A DNA stretch of 11,592 bases from JBHEMT01 sp046262435 (GTDB lineage Bacteria > Chloroflexota > Dormibacteria > Aeolococcales > Aeolococcaceae), in the NCBI GenBank assembly GCA_046262435.1, contig JBHEMT010000087.1, forward strand, positions 1-11,592, in the 5' to 3' direction. A model generated the notes under the pieces. It had not been told where the DNA came from, searched no databases, and saw only the letters and a program-made list of their open reading frames with translations. The translations under genes and the position numbers were made by a program. Positions within the stretch are counted from its first letter, which is position 1, and every line of letters begins with the position of its first letter. This document shows, one piece after another, positions 1 through 7,643 of this stretch.

Positions 1-1256
1 CCGTCCCGGACGATGACCACCGCGTTGGACTTGACATGACGACACACTCGCCAGGCGAGCAGTAGGTCGCGCCACTGGGCGTCGTCGGGCTGGCGCGAGG
101 TGGCCACCCGCATCTCACCGCGAGAGGTGGCCACCCAATCCTGCGACTGAACGAGAAGTCCACCGTCGATGGAGCGGACGTCGAGATCTCCGGCGCAGGA
201 GGGCCCGCCCAGGGTGAGCACGCGGAGCCGCTCCCTGGCGCGGAGCAGCTCGGCGGCGTCGTCGTCAAGACCCCGACAGATCACCGCCTCGAGGAAGGTG
301 CGCGAGAGCAGGCGGGCGGTGGCAAGGTCCAGCCTTCGGTTGAGGCCAACGATCCCTCCGTACGCAGCGCGGGGATCACAGTCGTATGCCCGGGCGTACG
401 CCGCGCTGATGTCCTCTGCGACAGCAACGCCGCAGGGATTGGTGTGCTTGATCACCGCAGCGGCGGGCTCGTCGACGTCGCACACCAGCCGGCAGGCGGC
501 GTCGACGTCGAGCCAGTTGGTGAAGGACAGCGGCCCCCCCTGGACCTGCGTCGCATTGGCAACCCCGCCGGGCACCCCCGGCACGGCGTAAAGAGCCCCG
601 TGCTGGTGCGGGTTCTCGCCGTAGCGCAGCTCGTGGAGGAGCGGGCCGCCGACGCTGTACACCGGGGCCACACCGGAGGCCGCCGTCTCCTGACGAAACC
701 AGCCCGCCACCGCGGTGTCGTAGGCAGCGGTCAGGGCAAAGGCCTCGGCAGCGAGTCGCCGCCGCGTCGAAGCGGAGACGCAACCGTCCCGGGCCAGCTC
801 CTCGAGCAGGAGCGGGTACTGCTCATGGCGCACCACAACGGCGACAGAGTCGTGGTTCTTGGCAGCCGCACGGATCATGGTGGGGCCGCCGATGTCGATG
901 TTCTCCACGGTCTCCTCGAACTCCGCACCGCGGGCCACCGCCTCGGCGAACGGATAGAGCGAGACCACGACGATGTCGATGGGCAGGAAGCCGCGGCTAC
1001 CCAGCTGGGCCATGTGCTCGGGCCGGTCACGACGGGCGAGGATGCCGGCGTGGATGGCCGGGTGCAGGGTCTTGACCCGGCCGTCGAGCATCTCGGGCAG
1101 GCCCGTGAGATGACTGACGCTCGTGGCCTCGATCCCCGCATCGAGCAGAGCGCGACGGGTGCCGTCCGTGGCGACCAGCTCGACCCCCTGGTGGCTCAGG
1201 CCGCGGGCAAGTTCGACCAGGCCGGTGCGGTCGCTGACGCCGAGCAGGGCGCGCAT
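1..1256 (-). CDS. purH: Bifunctional AICAR transformylase / IMP cyclohydrolase, 3' part cut by window edge
   Basis: Catalyses the last two steps of IMP synthesis: formylation of AICAR with 10-formyl-THF, then ring closure to IMP. 418 codons are visible of a family length near 520, so the C-terminus lies beyond the left edge. The N-terminal MGS-like cyclohydrolase domain (about residues 1-140) opens with MRALLGVSDRTG and contains GRVKTLHPAIHAGIL (59-73) and NIDIGGPTMIRAAAKN (119-134). The transformylase domain contains LRYGENPHQ (210-218), the catalytic KHTNPCGVA (270-278, Lys270/His271) and KSNAVV (409-414). Two motifs differ from the usual form: LSFTNWLD where LSYNN is typical, and DPRAAYGGI where DPxSAFGGI is typical. 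The ATG at 1256 is 16 nt after the purN stop, with a modest GGGAG Shine-Dalgarno inside a 12-bp palindrome. Last gene of the visible operon. Confidence 0.97.
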   Translation of the reverse strand, partial: MRALLGVSDRTGLVELARGLSHQGVELVATDGTRRALLDAGIEATSVSHLTGLPEMLDGRVKTLHPAIHAGILARRDRPEHMAQLGSRGFLPIDIVVVSLYPFAEAVARGAEFEETVENIDIGGPTMIRAAAKNHDSVAVVVRHEQYPLLLEELARDGCVSASTRRRLAAEAFALTAAYDTAVAGWFRQETAASGVAPVYSVGGPLLHELRYGENPHQHGALYAVPGVPGGVANATQVQGGPLSFTNWLDVDAACRLVCDVDEPAAAVIKHTNPCGVAVAEDISAAYARAYDCDPRAAYGGIVGLNRRLDLATARLLSRTFLEAVICRGLDDDAAELLRARERLRVLTLGGPSCAGDLDVRSIDGGLLVQSQDWVATSRGEMRVATSRQPDDAQWRDLLLAWRVCRHVKSNAVVIVRD

Positions 1257-1259
1257 CAG

Positions 1260-1271
1260 GGGAGCGCTCCC
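1260..1271. repeat. 12-bp perfect palindrome in the purN-purH gap
   Basis: GGGAGCGCTCCC is perfectly self-complementary and fills most of the 16-nt spacer between the purN stop and the purH ATG. On the coding strand its left arm is the only Shine-Dalgarno-like sequence for purH, so a short hairpin could mask or modulate that site. The palindrome is certain; any function is inference. Confidence 0.5.
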
Positions 1272-1272
1272 A

Positions 1273-1950
1273 TCAGACCGCGGACGCGGTCGCCACCCGG
1301 ACGCCGGCACTCGCGGCGCGGCTCTCGGGAAGGATGCGGATGCGGCGGCCCTCGCGTTGCAGGCGACCCTGAGACCACAGCGCCACTGCCTCGGGCAGCA
1401 ACTGCCACTCCTGCTCGTGCACCCGGGAACGAAGGCTGTCGACGTCGTCGTCCTCGAGGACGGGCACCGGCGCCTGGAGGATGATCGGGCCGCCATCAGC
1501 CTCCCCGCCCTCGAGCAACTGCACAGTGCAGCCCGCCACCTTGACGCCGTAGGCGAGCGCGTCCTCGACTCCGCGCATACCGCCGGCGAATGCGGGAAGC
1601 AGAGAGGGATGCACGTTGAGGATGGCGTTGGGAAAGCCGCCAACGAACTCGTCGCAGAGAATCCGGTTGTAGCCGGCGCAGACCACCAGCTGGACACCCG
1701 CAGCTTCGAATCGGCCGCGCATCGCCAGATCCCGGGCGACTGAGCCACCGCTGAAGTCCGCCAGGGGAAACGCCGCCACCTCGACGCCGTATCGCCGCCC
1801 CACCGCAAGGGCCCCGGCATCAGAGCGGTTGCTGATGACGATGGTCACCGTCGCCGGAAAGCCGGGGCGCGCGGTGGCGTCGAGCAGGGCCGCGAGATTG
1901 GTCCCGATGCCCGAGGCGAGCACCCCGACGCGGACCGCGGCGCGGCTCAG
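1273..1950 (-). CDS. purN: Phosphoribosylglycinamide formyltransferase, probable CTG start
   Basis: Transfers a formyl group from 10-formyl-THF to GAR, giving FGAR. From the proposed start it is 225 residues, close to the family's 190-220. The Rossmann start RVGVLASGIGTNL (7-19) is followed by VCAGYNRIL (90-98), the catalytic NVHPSLLP (112-119, Asn112/His114), ALAYGVKVAGCTV (131-143) and ADGGPI (151-156) with the catalytic Asp152. The frame has no ATG, GTG or TTG where the protein should begin. The first GTG encodes residue 10 and would remove beta strand 1; the first upstream ATG is at 2295, deep inside purM. The best choice is CTG at 1950, which overlaps the purM stop as CTGA and has GGTGG a few bases upstream. 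Translation probably depends on coupling to purM. Identity is secure; the start is inferred. Confidence 0.93.
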   Translation of the reverse strand: MSRAAVRVGVLASGIGTNLAALLDATARPGFPATVTIVISNRSDAGALAVGRRYGVEVAAFPLADFSGGSVARDLAMRGRFEAAGVQLVVCAGYNRILCDEFVGGFPNAILNVHPSLLPAFAGGMRGVEDALAYGVKVAGCTVQLLEGGEADGGPIILQAPVPVLEDDDVDSLRSRVHEQEWQLLPEAVALWSQGRLQREGRRIRILPESRAASAGVRVATASAV

Positions 1951-2972
1951 TGGAGGACCACCCGCTCGGGGCCGGCGGTGTCCACCACCCGGCCCACCCT
2001 GAGCAGCGGCAGGCCGGCGGCGGTGCGCACCCGATCCGCCTGCTCCTCCGGCACCACCACGGTCAGGCCAAGGCCCATGTTGAAGGTCCGCCACATCTCG
2101 TCCGGATGGACGCCGCCCACCCGCTGCAGGGCGCCGTACAGGGCCGGCACCTCCCACGAGTCCCGGTCCAGGATCACGCCAAGCCCGGCGGGGAGGACCC
2201 GCGGGATGTTCTCCACCAGGCCGCCGCCGGTGATGTGGGAGAGCGCCCGCACGTCGACCCGCTCGCGCAGCTCTCGCACCGCCTGGAGGTAGCACCGGTG
2301 TGGCTCGAGCAGCAGGTCGGCGAGCGGCCGCGCGGTCCCCGGGAGGACCACATCCCAGGCCAGCTCGGCAGCGGCGACCACATGCCGGACCAGCGAGTAC
2401 CCGTTGGTGTGCAGCCCCGAACTGGGCAGCGCGAGCACGGCGTCGCCGGAGCGTACCCGCGAGCCGTCGATGATCGCGGGGCGGTCAACGACGCCGACGA
2501 TGAAGCCGGCGATGTCGTAGTCACCCAGGGCGTAGAGACCGGGCAGCTCCGCGGTCTCCCCGCCGATCAGAGCACAGCCGGCCGCGATGCAGGCTGCCGC
2601 GGCACCCTCGATGAGCTCGGCGAGGTGCTCGGGCTGGAGCCGGCCGGTGGCGTAGTAGTCGAGGAAGAAGAGCGGCTCGGCGCCGCAGCAGAGAATGTCG
2701 TTGACACAGTGGTTGACCAGGTCCTCACCGATCCCGCGATGGCGGCCGGTGGCGATCGCCACCTTCAGCTTGGTGCCGACCGAGTCGGTGCTGGACACCA
2801 GCACCGGTTCGCGCCAGCGCGCGGTGTCCAGCCTGAAGAGACCACCGAAGCTGCCCAGGCCGCCGATCACGGCGGGCCCGTGGGTGGCGGTGACAGCGCG
2901 CCGGATCAGGCTGACGGCGCGGTTGCCCGCATCGATGTCCACCCCGGCGTCGGCGTAGCGAAGGTCGCCCAC
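1947..2972 (-). CDS. purM: Phosphoribosylformylglycinamidine cyclo-ligase (AIR synthase)
   Basis: ATP-dependent closure of FGAM to AIR; cytosolic and usually a dimer. 341 residues, the normal length. Diagnostic stretches are YADAGVDIDAGN (6-17), STDSVGTKLKVA (61-72), CVNDILCCGAEPLFFLDYYATG (89-110, given as the family signature), IGGETAELPG (136-145), LPSSGLHTNGYSL (182-194) and SHITGGGLVENIPR (245-258). The GTG at 2972 is chosen because it precedes the conserved start and follows GGAAGGGG by 3 nt; a longer in-frame reading back to 3224 would run into purF coding sequence and adds only arginine-rich non-homologous residues. Its stop overlaps the proposed purN CTG. It is separated from purF by 106 nt, one of the longer gaps in the operon. 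Confidence 0.97.
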   Translation of the reverse strand: MGDLRYADAGVDIDAGNRAVSLIRRAVTATHGPAVIGGLGSFGGLFRLDTARWREPVLVSSTDSVGTKLKVAIATGRHRGIGEDLVNHCVNDILCCGAEPLFFLDYYATGRLQPEHLAELIEGAAAACIAAGCALIGGETAELPGLYALGDYDIAGFIVGVVDRPAIIDGSRVRSGDAVLALPSSGLHTNGYSLVRHVVAAAELAWDVVLPGTARPLADLLLEPHRCYLQAVRELRERVDVRALSHITGGGLVENIPRVLPAGLGVILDRDSWEVPALYGALQRVGGVHPDEMWRTFNMGLGLTVVVPEEQADRVRTAAGLPLLRVGRVVDTAGPERVVLH

Positions 2973-3028
2973 TGTCCCCTTCCGTGCGCCGGATGACGCG
3001 GCGCTCAGGCGCCCGCGACGCCATCCGC

Positions 3029-3059
3029 AGTGTATCGACCACCCGGGAGGCTCCGTCAG
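3029..3059 (-). promoter_or_regulatory. Weak candidate internal promoter ahead of purM
   Basis: Within the 106-nt purF-purM gap the minus strand reads CTGACG (3059-3054) as a possible -35, a 19-nt spacer, and TACACT (3034-3029) as a possible -10. The -35 matches consensus at 4 of 6 positions but the spacer is longer than ideal. The predicted start would leave roughly 50 nt of leader before the purM GTG. The rest of the gap holds a small GC hairpin (GGCGC-TCAG-GCGCC at 3000-3013) without a T-run, so not an obvious terminator. Confidence 0.2.
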
Positions 3060-3078
3060 CGCGCGCCGGCGGCGAACC

Positions 3079-4608
3079 TCAGACGGCTCGGACGGGGATG
3101 CCCTCCAAAGCAAGCTTGTCGGCCTCGAGCAGGGAGGGCACCTCAACCGGGTACCGACCGTCGAAACAGGCGAAGCAGAACCCTTCGCCACTCTGCTGGT
3201 GCACGGCACGGCGGAGCCCATCAATACTCAGGTAGCTCAACGAGTCGGCGCCGATCAGCCGCCCCACCTCCGCCTCGCTGTTGTGCGCAGCGATCAGCTC
3301 ATTGCGCGATGCGATGTCGATCCCCATGAAACACGGCCACATGATCGGCGGGGATGCGATCCGCATGTGCACCTCGCTGGCGCCGGCACGGCGCAGCTCC
3401 TCGACGATCCGGCGGCTGGTGGTGCCACGCACGATGCTGTCGTCGACCAGCACCACCCTGCGGCCGGTCAGCACCTGCTTCATGGGGTTGAACTTGAGCC
3501 TGATCCCCGACTCGCGCAGGCGCTGCGACGGCTGGATGAAGGTCCGGGTGATGTACCGGGACTTGATCATGCCCTCGACGAAGGGGATCCCCGAGGCCTC
3601 GGCGTAGCCGATCGCAGCGGGCGTGCCACTGTCCGGCAGCGTGATCACGATGTCGGCGTCCGCGGGCGACTCTGTGGCCAGCTCGCGGCCCATGTTGGCG
3701 CGAGACTCGTAGAGCGAGCGGCCCATCATCACGCTGTCGGGCCGGGCGAAGTAGATGAACTCAAAGGAGCACATCGCCCGCCGCGGCGTGGCGTGTGGAA
3801 TCTGCATCGAACGCATCCCGTCGGCGTCGACGGTGACGATCTCGCCCGGCTCGATCTCGCAGAGCAGGTTGGCGCCGACCACGTCGAGGGCGCAGGTCTC
3901 GCTGGCGAGGATGTAGCCCTCTCCGCCGGGCGCGTCGGCGCCGCCAAGCCGGCCAAGGCACAGCGGCCGGATACCCAGCGGGTCGCGCGCCGCCACCAGT
4001 GAGTCCCTGGTGAGAAACATCAGGCAGTAGGCACCCTCCAGCCGCGGCAGGACGTGCAGCAGCACGGCGGGAAGGCTGTCACCTTGGGCGCGGGAGATCA
4101 GGGCGCCGATCACCTCGGTATCGCTGGTGGTCTGGAACTCGTGGCCCTGTGCCTCGAGCTCACGGCGCAGCCCCTGAGCGTTGGTGAGGTTGCCGTTGTG
4201 GCCAAAGGCGATGGGACCGATACCGGGGTGCTCCACCCGCATCGGCTGCGCATTCGGCAGCCTGGCACTCCCGGTGGTGCTGTAGCGAGTGTGCCCAATG
4301 GCCACATGACCCTGCAGGCTCTCCAGGGTCTCCTGGTCGAACACCTGGGAGACCAGCCCCATCTCCTTGTACTGGCGCACCTGTCGTCCGTCGGCAACCG
4401 CGATGCCCGCCGACTCCTGGCCGCGGTGCTGCAGGGCGTAGAGGCCGAAGTAGGTGAGGTTGGCGACATCCTCGCCGCGCGCCCAGACCCCGAAGATGCC
4501 GCACTCCTCATGGAGCCGGTCGAGCGGCTGGTCAAGCGCGAGACGGCCCATGTCCGGCTCAGACACCGTCGCCCGCGGAGTGCCGGAGCGCGAACGCAGG
4601 GCGTCCAT
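3079..4608 (-). CDS. purF: Amidophosphoribosyltransferase, Fe-S type with propeptide
   Basis: Commits PRPP to purine synthesis: glutamine amide plus PRPP gives phosphoribosylamine. 509 residues from the ATG at 4608. The class II amidotransferase nucleophile is Cys36 in HEECGIFG (33-40), so a 35-residue propeptide must be removed to expose it, longer than the 11 residues of B. subtilis PurF. GHTRYSTTG (105-113) and FGHNGNLTN (135-143) complete the glutaminase. The phosphoribosyltransferase domain has VVLVDDSIVRGTT (385-397). Cys280, Cys426, Cys478 and Cys481 (CFAC) match the four ligands of the Bacillus-type [4Fe-4S] cluster; the 280-426 spacing of 146 equals that of B. subtilis 236-382. The start is fixed by AGGAAGG five bases upstream. 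An in-frame ATG at 4686 would add 26 basic, proline-rich residues and looks less likely; Met20 is another possible start. Confidence 0.97.
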   Translation of the reverse strand: MDALRSRSGTPRATVSEPDMGRLALDQPLDRLHEECGIFGVWARGEDVANLTYFGLYALQHRGQESAGIAVADGRQVRQYKEMGLVSQVFDQETLESLQGHVAIGHTRYSTTGSARLPNAQPMRVEHPGIGPIAFGHNGNLTNAQGLRRELEAQGHEFQTTSDTEVIGALISRAQGDSLPAVLLHVLPRLEGAYCLMFLTRDSLVAARDPLGIRPLCLGRLGGADAPGGEGYILASETCALDVVGANLLCEIEPGEIVTVDADGMRSMQIPHATPRRAMCSFEFIYFARPDSVMMGRSLYESRANMGRELATESPADADIVITLPDSGTPAAIGYAEASGIPFVEGMIKSRYITRTFIQPSQRLRESGIRLKFNPMKQVLTGRRVVLVDDSIVRGTTSRRIVEELRRAGASEVHMRIASPPIMWPCFMGIDIASRNELIAAHNSEAEVGRLIGADSLSYLSIDGLRRAVHQQSGEGFCFACFDGRYPVEVPSLLEADKLALEGIPVRAV

Positions 4609-4613
4609 CGCGG

Positions 4614-4620
4614 CCTTCCT
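4614..4620 (-). promoter_or_regulatory. Ribosome binding site that decides the purF start
   Basis: AGGAAGG on the minus strand lies five bases before the ATG at 4608. It is the best Shine-Dalgarno in the purL-purF gap, and favours 4608 over the in-frame ATG at 4686. Confidence 0.65.
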
Positions 4621-4648
4621 GGCGGTGCGGTGAGCGGCTGGCCTGGGG

Positions 4649-4666
4649 ATACCGGGAGTATACCGG
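4649..4666 (-). promoter_or_regulatory. Candidate internal promoter -10 with direct repeat ahead of purF
   Basis: The 96-nt purL-purF gap contains TATACT (4662-4657, minus strand), a 5/6 match to a -10 and AT-rich against its surroundings. It sits in two direct copies of CCGGTAT starting 11 bp apart, about one helical turn, which could be a binding site. No convincing -35 lies 16-19 bp upstream. A transcript from here would begin near 4650 and include the purF ATG at 4608 but not the alternative ATG at 4686. Confidence 0.3.
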
Positions 4667-4704
4667 CTGCCTGGCGGCGGACCCATGAGCGGTGGACCCC
4701 TCGG

Positions 4705-6930
4705 CTATCCCTGGGACCCCTCGTGGCGGGCGCGCAGCGCGGCCAAGGACAGTTCGAGGATCTCGCTGACGACAAGCGCCGTGCCGCCAACGGTTCCCAG
4801 GCGGTGCAACGGCACGCCGCCCCGAGCGGCGAGCTCCTCAAGAGCCCGGGCATCGGTCGCGGCGGTGGACAGCACGAAACGCGACTGCGTCTCGCCGAAC
4901 AGCAGGGCCACCAGGCCCGACGGCGGGCTGGCGCCGGTGGCGGCGCGCAGCTCTGCGAGGTCGAGCTGCGCGCCCCAGCCACCGAGCAGGCAGCACTCGG
5001 CGAGGGTGACCAGCAGGCCGCCGTCGGCACAGTCGTGCGCGGAGCTCAGCAGCCTGGCCCTATTGGCGGCGAGGACCGCCTGCTGCACCCGTGTCTCGAG
5101 CTCGAAGTCGAGCAGCGGGCGGGGCCCTGAGTTGGTTGCGTGGGCGATCCGCTGGTACTCGCTGCCGCCGAGCTCAGCACCGGGCGGCCCGAGCAGCCAG
5201 ACCACGTCGCCCTCGGAACGGAACCCCGCGACGCAACGGGTCGCAACGTCGTCGAGACGCCCGACCATGCCGATCACCGGGGTGGGGTCGATGCTCCGCC
5301 CGTTGGTGTCGTTGTACAGCGACACGTTGCCACTGACCACGGGAATTTCAAGGGCGCGGCAGGCCTCGGCGATCCCATCGACCGCCTGTTCGAGCTGCCA
5401 GAACACGGCCGGCTTCTCGGGATTGCCAAAGTTCAGGCAGTTGGTGACTGCAACAGGCGTGGCCCCGGTGGCGACCACGTTGCGGGCTGCCTCGCACACC
5501 GCGATGGCAGCGCCCCGGCGCGGGTCGAGCGCGCCGAGGCGGGCGTTGCCGTCGGTGCTGAGAGCGATGGCGCGGCGAGTGCCGTGGAGATGGAGCAAGG
5601 CGGCGTCACCGCCGGGCGCGATGACCGTGGCGTTGCCGACCTGGTGGTCGTAGCGCCGCCAGATGGCCCGGCGGCTGCAGAGGTTGGGGCTCGCCAGCAG
5701 GCGCAGCAGGGCCTCTCCGGGAGACCAGGGTGGCGTCAGAGCGAGGGGGTCCTCGCTGAGCTGCACGTCGAGGTGTCCGGGCCGGCGCCCGGCCGGACGG
5801 CGCAGCGGCACCTCGCCGACGAGGAAGTCGAGAGGGAGCCTGCACACCTCCTCGTCGCCGTCGGTGACCACCAGGTGCCCGGTGTCGGTGATCTCGCCGA
5901 TCCGCGTGATGTGCAGGTCCCAGCGGCTCAGCGACGCCGCCACCGAGGCCTCGTCGCCGCGGCGCACCACCAGCAGCATCCGTTCCTGGGACTCGCTCAG
6001 CATCACCTCGTAGGGCGTCATCCCGGTCTCACGCCGGGCGACCGCGGCGACGTCGATGGCTATTCCGCAACCACCGCGATGAGCCAGCTCGGCGGTGCTG
6101 CTGGTCAGCCCCGCGGCACCCAGATCCTGCATGGCGACCACGCGCGGGTCACCGGCGAGCTCCAGGCACGCCTCCATCAGCAGTTTCTCGAGGAACGGGT
6201 TGCCCACCTGCACCGCCGGTCGCTGGGTGGCGCTCTCCTCGCTCAGCTCGACGCTGGCGAAGGTGGCGCCCCCGAGGCCGTCGCGACCGGTGTCGGCGCC
6301 GACCAGAAGCACGGGGTTGCCCGGACCGGCGGCGATCGCCCGGGTCAGACGGTGGTGCTCGATGATCCCAACGCACATCGCGTTGACCAGGCAATTGTCG
6401 CGATACGACTCGTCGAAGTAGACCTCGCCGCCGACGGTGGGCACGCCGATGCAGTTGCCGTAGCCGCCGATGCCGGCGACAACTCCGTCCAGGAGGTAGC
6501 GCTGGTGGGGCTCGTCGAGCGGGCCGAAGCGGAGCGAGTCGAGCAGGGCGATCGGCCGGGCACCCATGGTGAAGACGTCGCGGAGGATGCCGCCGACGCC
6601 GGTCGCCGCTCCCTGGTAGGGCTCGACCGCACTGGGATGGTTGTGCGACTCGATCTTGAACACCGCCGCCAGCCCGTCACCGACGTCGACGGCACCAGCG
6701 TTCTCGCCCGGACCCTGGAGCACCGCCGCTCCCTGGGTGGGCAGCCGGCCGAGCAGCGGCTTGGAGGTCTTGTACCCGCAGTGCTCCGACCAGAGTGCAC
6801 CGATGATCCCCAGCTCCACCGGGGTCGGCACTCTGCCGAGGCGGCTTTCGGCGGCCGCGTACTCCGCGGGGGTGAGGGCGACACGACGCAGCGTCGCCTC
6901 GTCGGGGGGTGCCACGGGAGCCTGGGTCAC
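4705..6930 (-). CDS. purL: FGAM synthase, small PurL subunit
   Basis: ATP-dependent amidation of FGAR to FGAM, using ammonia supplied by PurQ in a complex with PurS. The 741 residues match the small PurL class (the single-chain proteobacterial form is near 1300). Motifs are WSEHCGYK (47-54), KIESHNHPS (92-100), PYQGAATGVGGILRD (104-118), GNCIGVPTVGGEV (158-170), MQDLGAAGLTSS (267-278) and LSESQERML (311-319) in the first AIRS-like half. NCLNFGNPEKP and VSGNVSLYNDTNG mark the second half. The start is GTG at 6930, overlapping the purQ stop as GTGA, so translation is probably coupled to purQ. The stop is followed by a 96-nt gap before purF. Confidence 0.97.
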   Translation of the reverse strand: MTQAPVAPPDEATLRRVALTPAEYAAAESRLGRVPTPVELGIIGALWSEHCGYKTSKPLLGRLPTQGAAVLQGPGENAGAVDVGDGLAAVFKIESHNHPSAVEPYQGAATGVGGILRDVFTMGARPIALLDSLRFGPLDEPHQRYLLDGVVAGIGGYGNCIGVPTVGGEVYFDESYRDNCLVNAMCVGIIEHHRLTRAIAAGPGNPVLLVGADTGRDGLGGATFASVELSEESATQRPAVQVGNPFLEKLLMEACLELAGDPRVVAMQDLGAAGLTSSTAELAHRGGCGIAIDVAAVARRETGMTPYEVMLSESQERMLLVVRRGDEASVAASLSRWDLHITRIGEITDTGHLVVTDGDEEVCRLPLDFLVGEVPLRRPAGRRPGHLDVQLSEDPLALTPPWSPGEALLRLLASPNLCSRRAIWRRYDHQVGNATVIAPGGDAALLHLHGTRRAIALSTDGNARLGALDPRRGAAIAVCEAARNVVATGATPVAVTNCLNFGNPEKPAVFWQLEQAVDGIAEACRALEIPVVSGNVSLYNDTNGRSIDPTPVIGMVGRLDDVATRCVAGFRSEGDVVWLLGPPGAELGGSEYQRIAHATNSGPRPLLDFELETRVQQAVLAANRARLLSSAHDCADGGLLVTLAECCLLGGWGAQLDLAELRAATGASPPSGLVALLFGETQSRFVLSTAATDARALEELAARGGVPLHRLGTVGGTALVVSEILELSLAALRARHEGSQG

Positions 6931-7643
6931 CCGGCGGCGACCGCATGATGACCGTCGGCTGCAAGGCTGCCCACCACAGACTCGAAGAGGCGCAGCCCGT
7001 CGCTGCCGCCGAGCACTGCCGTGCTGGCACGCTCGGGGTGGGGCATCATCCCGAGCACCGTGCGACGCTCGTTGACGATTCCGGCGATGTCGTGCATCGA
7101 CCCGTTGGGCGACGCCTCGAACACCGGCGAGCCGTCCGCGGCGACGTAGCGGAAGACCACTCGGCGGTCACGCTCCAGCTGGTCCAGGGTGCCGGCCTCC
7201 GCAACGTAGCGGCCCTCGCCGTGCGACACCGGAATCTCGAGCACATCACCGCGGATGCTGGTGGCGGTGTACGGGGTGCCCACCGTCTCCACCCGCAGCC
7301 ACGCGGGCTCGCAGCGGAACTGCAGTGAGGTGTTGCGGGTGAGCGCGCCGGGAAGGAGATGGGCCTCGCAGAGGATCTGGAAACCGTTGCAGATGCCCCA
7401 GACCAGGCCGCCTCCCGCGGCAAACTCGATCACCGCCTGCATCAGGGGGGCGAAGCGCGCGATGGCTCCGCAGCGGAGGTGATCACCGTAGGAAAACCCG
7501 CCGGGCAGAATCACGCAGTCGGCGCCGCGCAGGTCGGTGTCCTTGTGCCATAGGAAGACGCTTTCCTGGCCGGCATGTTCGACTGCAAGGGCGCAGTCGC
7601 GGTCGCTCCAGGTGCCGGGGAACACCGCAATGCCGAAGCGCAT
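6927..7643 (-). CDS. purQ: FGAM synthase glutaminase subunit
   Basis: Class I glutamine amidotransferase that hydrolyses glutamine and delivers ammonia to PurL. 238 residues, slightly above the usual 220-230. It opens with MRFGIAVFPGTWSDRD; GGFSYGDHLRCGAIA (48-62) and the nucleophile elbow GICNGFQIL (83-91, Cys85) follow, and PHPERAS (201-207) supplies His202 and Glu204 of the triad. The ATG at 7643 shares its A with the purS stop (TGATG), which sets the start; an in-frame ATG at 7721 would only translate purS sequence in another frame. The 3' end overlaps the purL GTG by four bases. Confidence 0.97.
   Translation of the reverse strand: MRFGIAVFPGTWSDRDCALAVEHAGQESVFLWHKDTDLRGADCVILPGGFSYGDHLRCGAIARFAPLMQAVIEFAAGGGLVWGICNGFQILCEAHLLPGALTRNTSLQFRCEPAWLRVETVGTPYTATSIRGDVLEIPVSHGEGRYVAEAGTLDQLERDRRVVFRYVAADGSPVFEASPNGSMHDIAGIVNERRTVLGMMPHPERASTAVLGGSDGLRLFESVVGSLAADGHHAVAAG

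Noticed and set aside
444..1484. 346-codon plus-strand frame opposite purH and purN
   Set aside because: Low-complexity Arg/Gly/Ala/His-rich translation with no motif; a shadow of purH/purN codon bias.
3000..3013. GC hairpin in the purF-purM gap as a terminator
   Set aside because: Five-base-pair stem with no T-run, between two genes of one pathway read in the same direction.
2973..3224. Longer reading of purM starting in purF
   Set aside because: The extra 84 residues overlap purF coding sequence and have no similarity to PurM; GTG at 2972 has a Shine-Dalgarno and fits the family start.
5140..6948. 602-codon open frame on the plus strand opposite purL
   Set aside because: It mirrors purL codons in a high-GC gene and shows no recognisable domain, while purL on the other strand has full family motifs.
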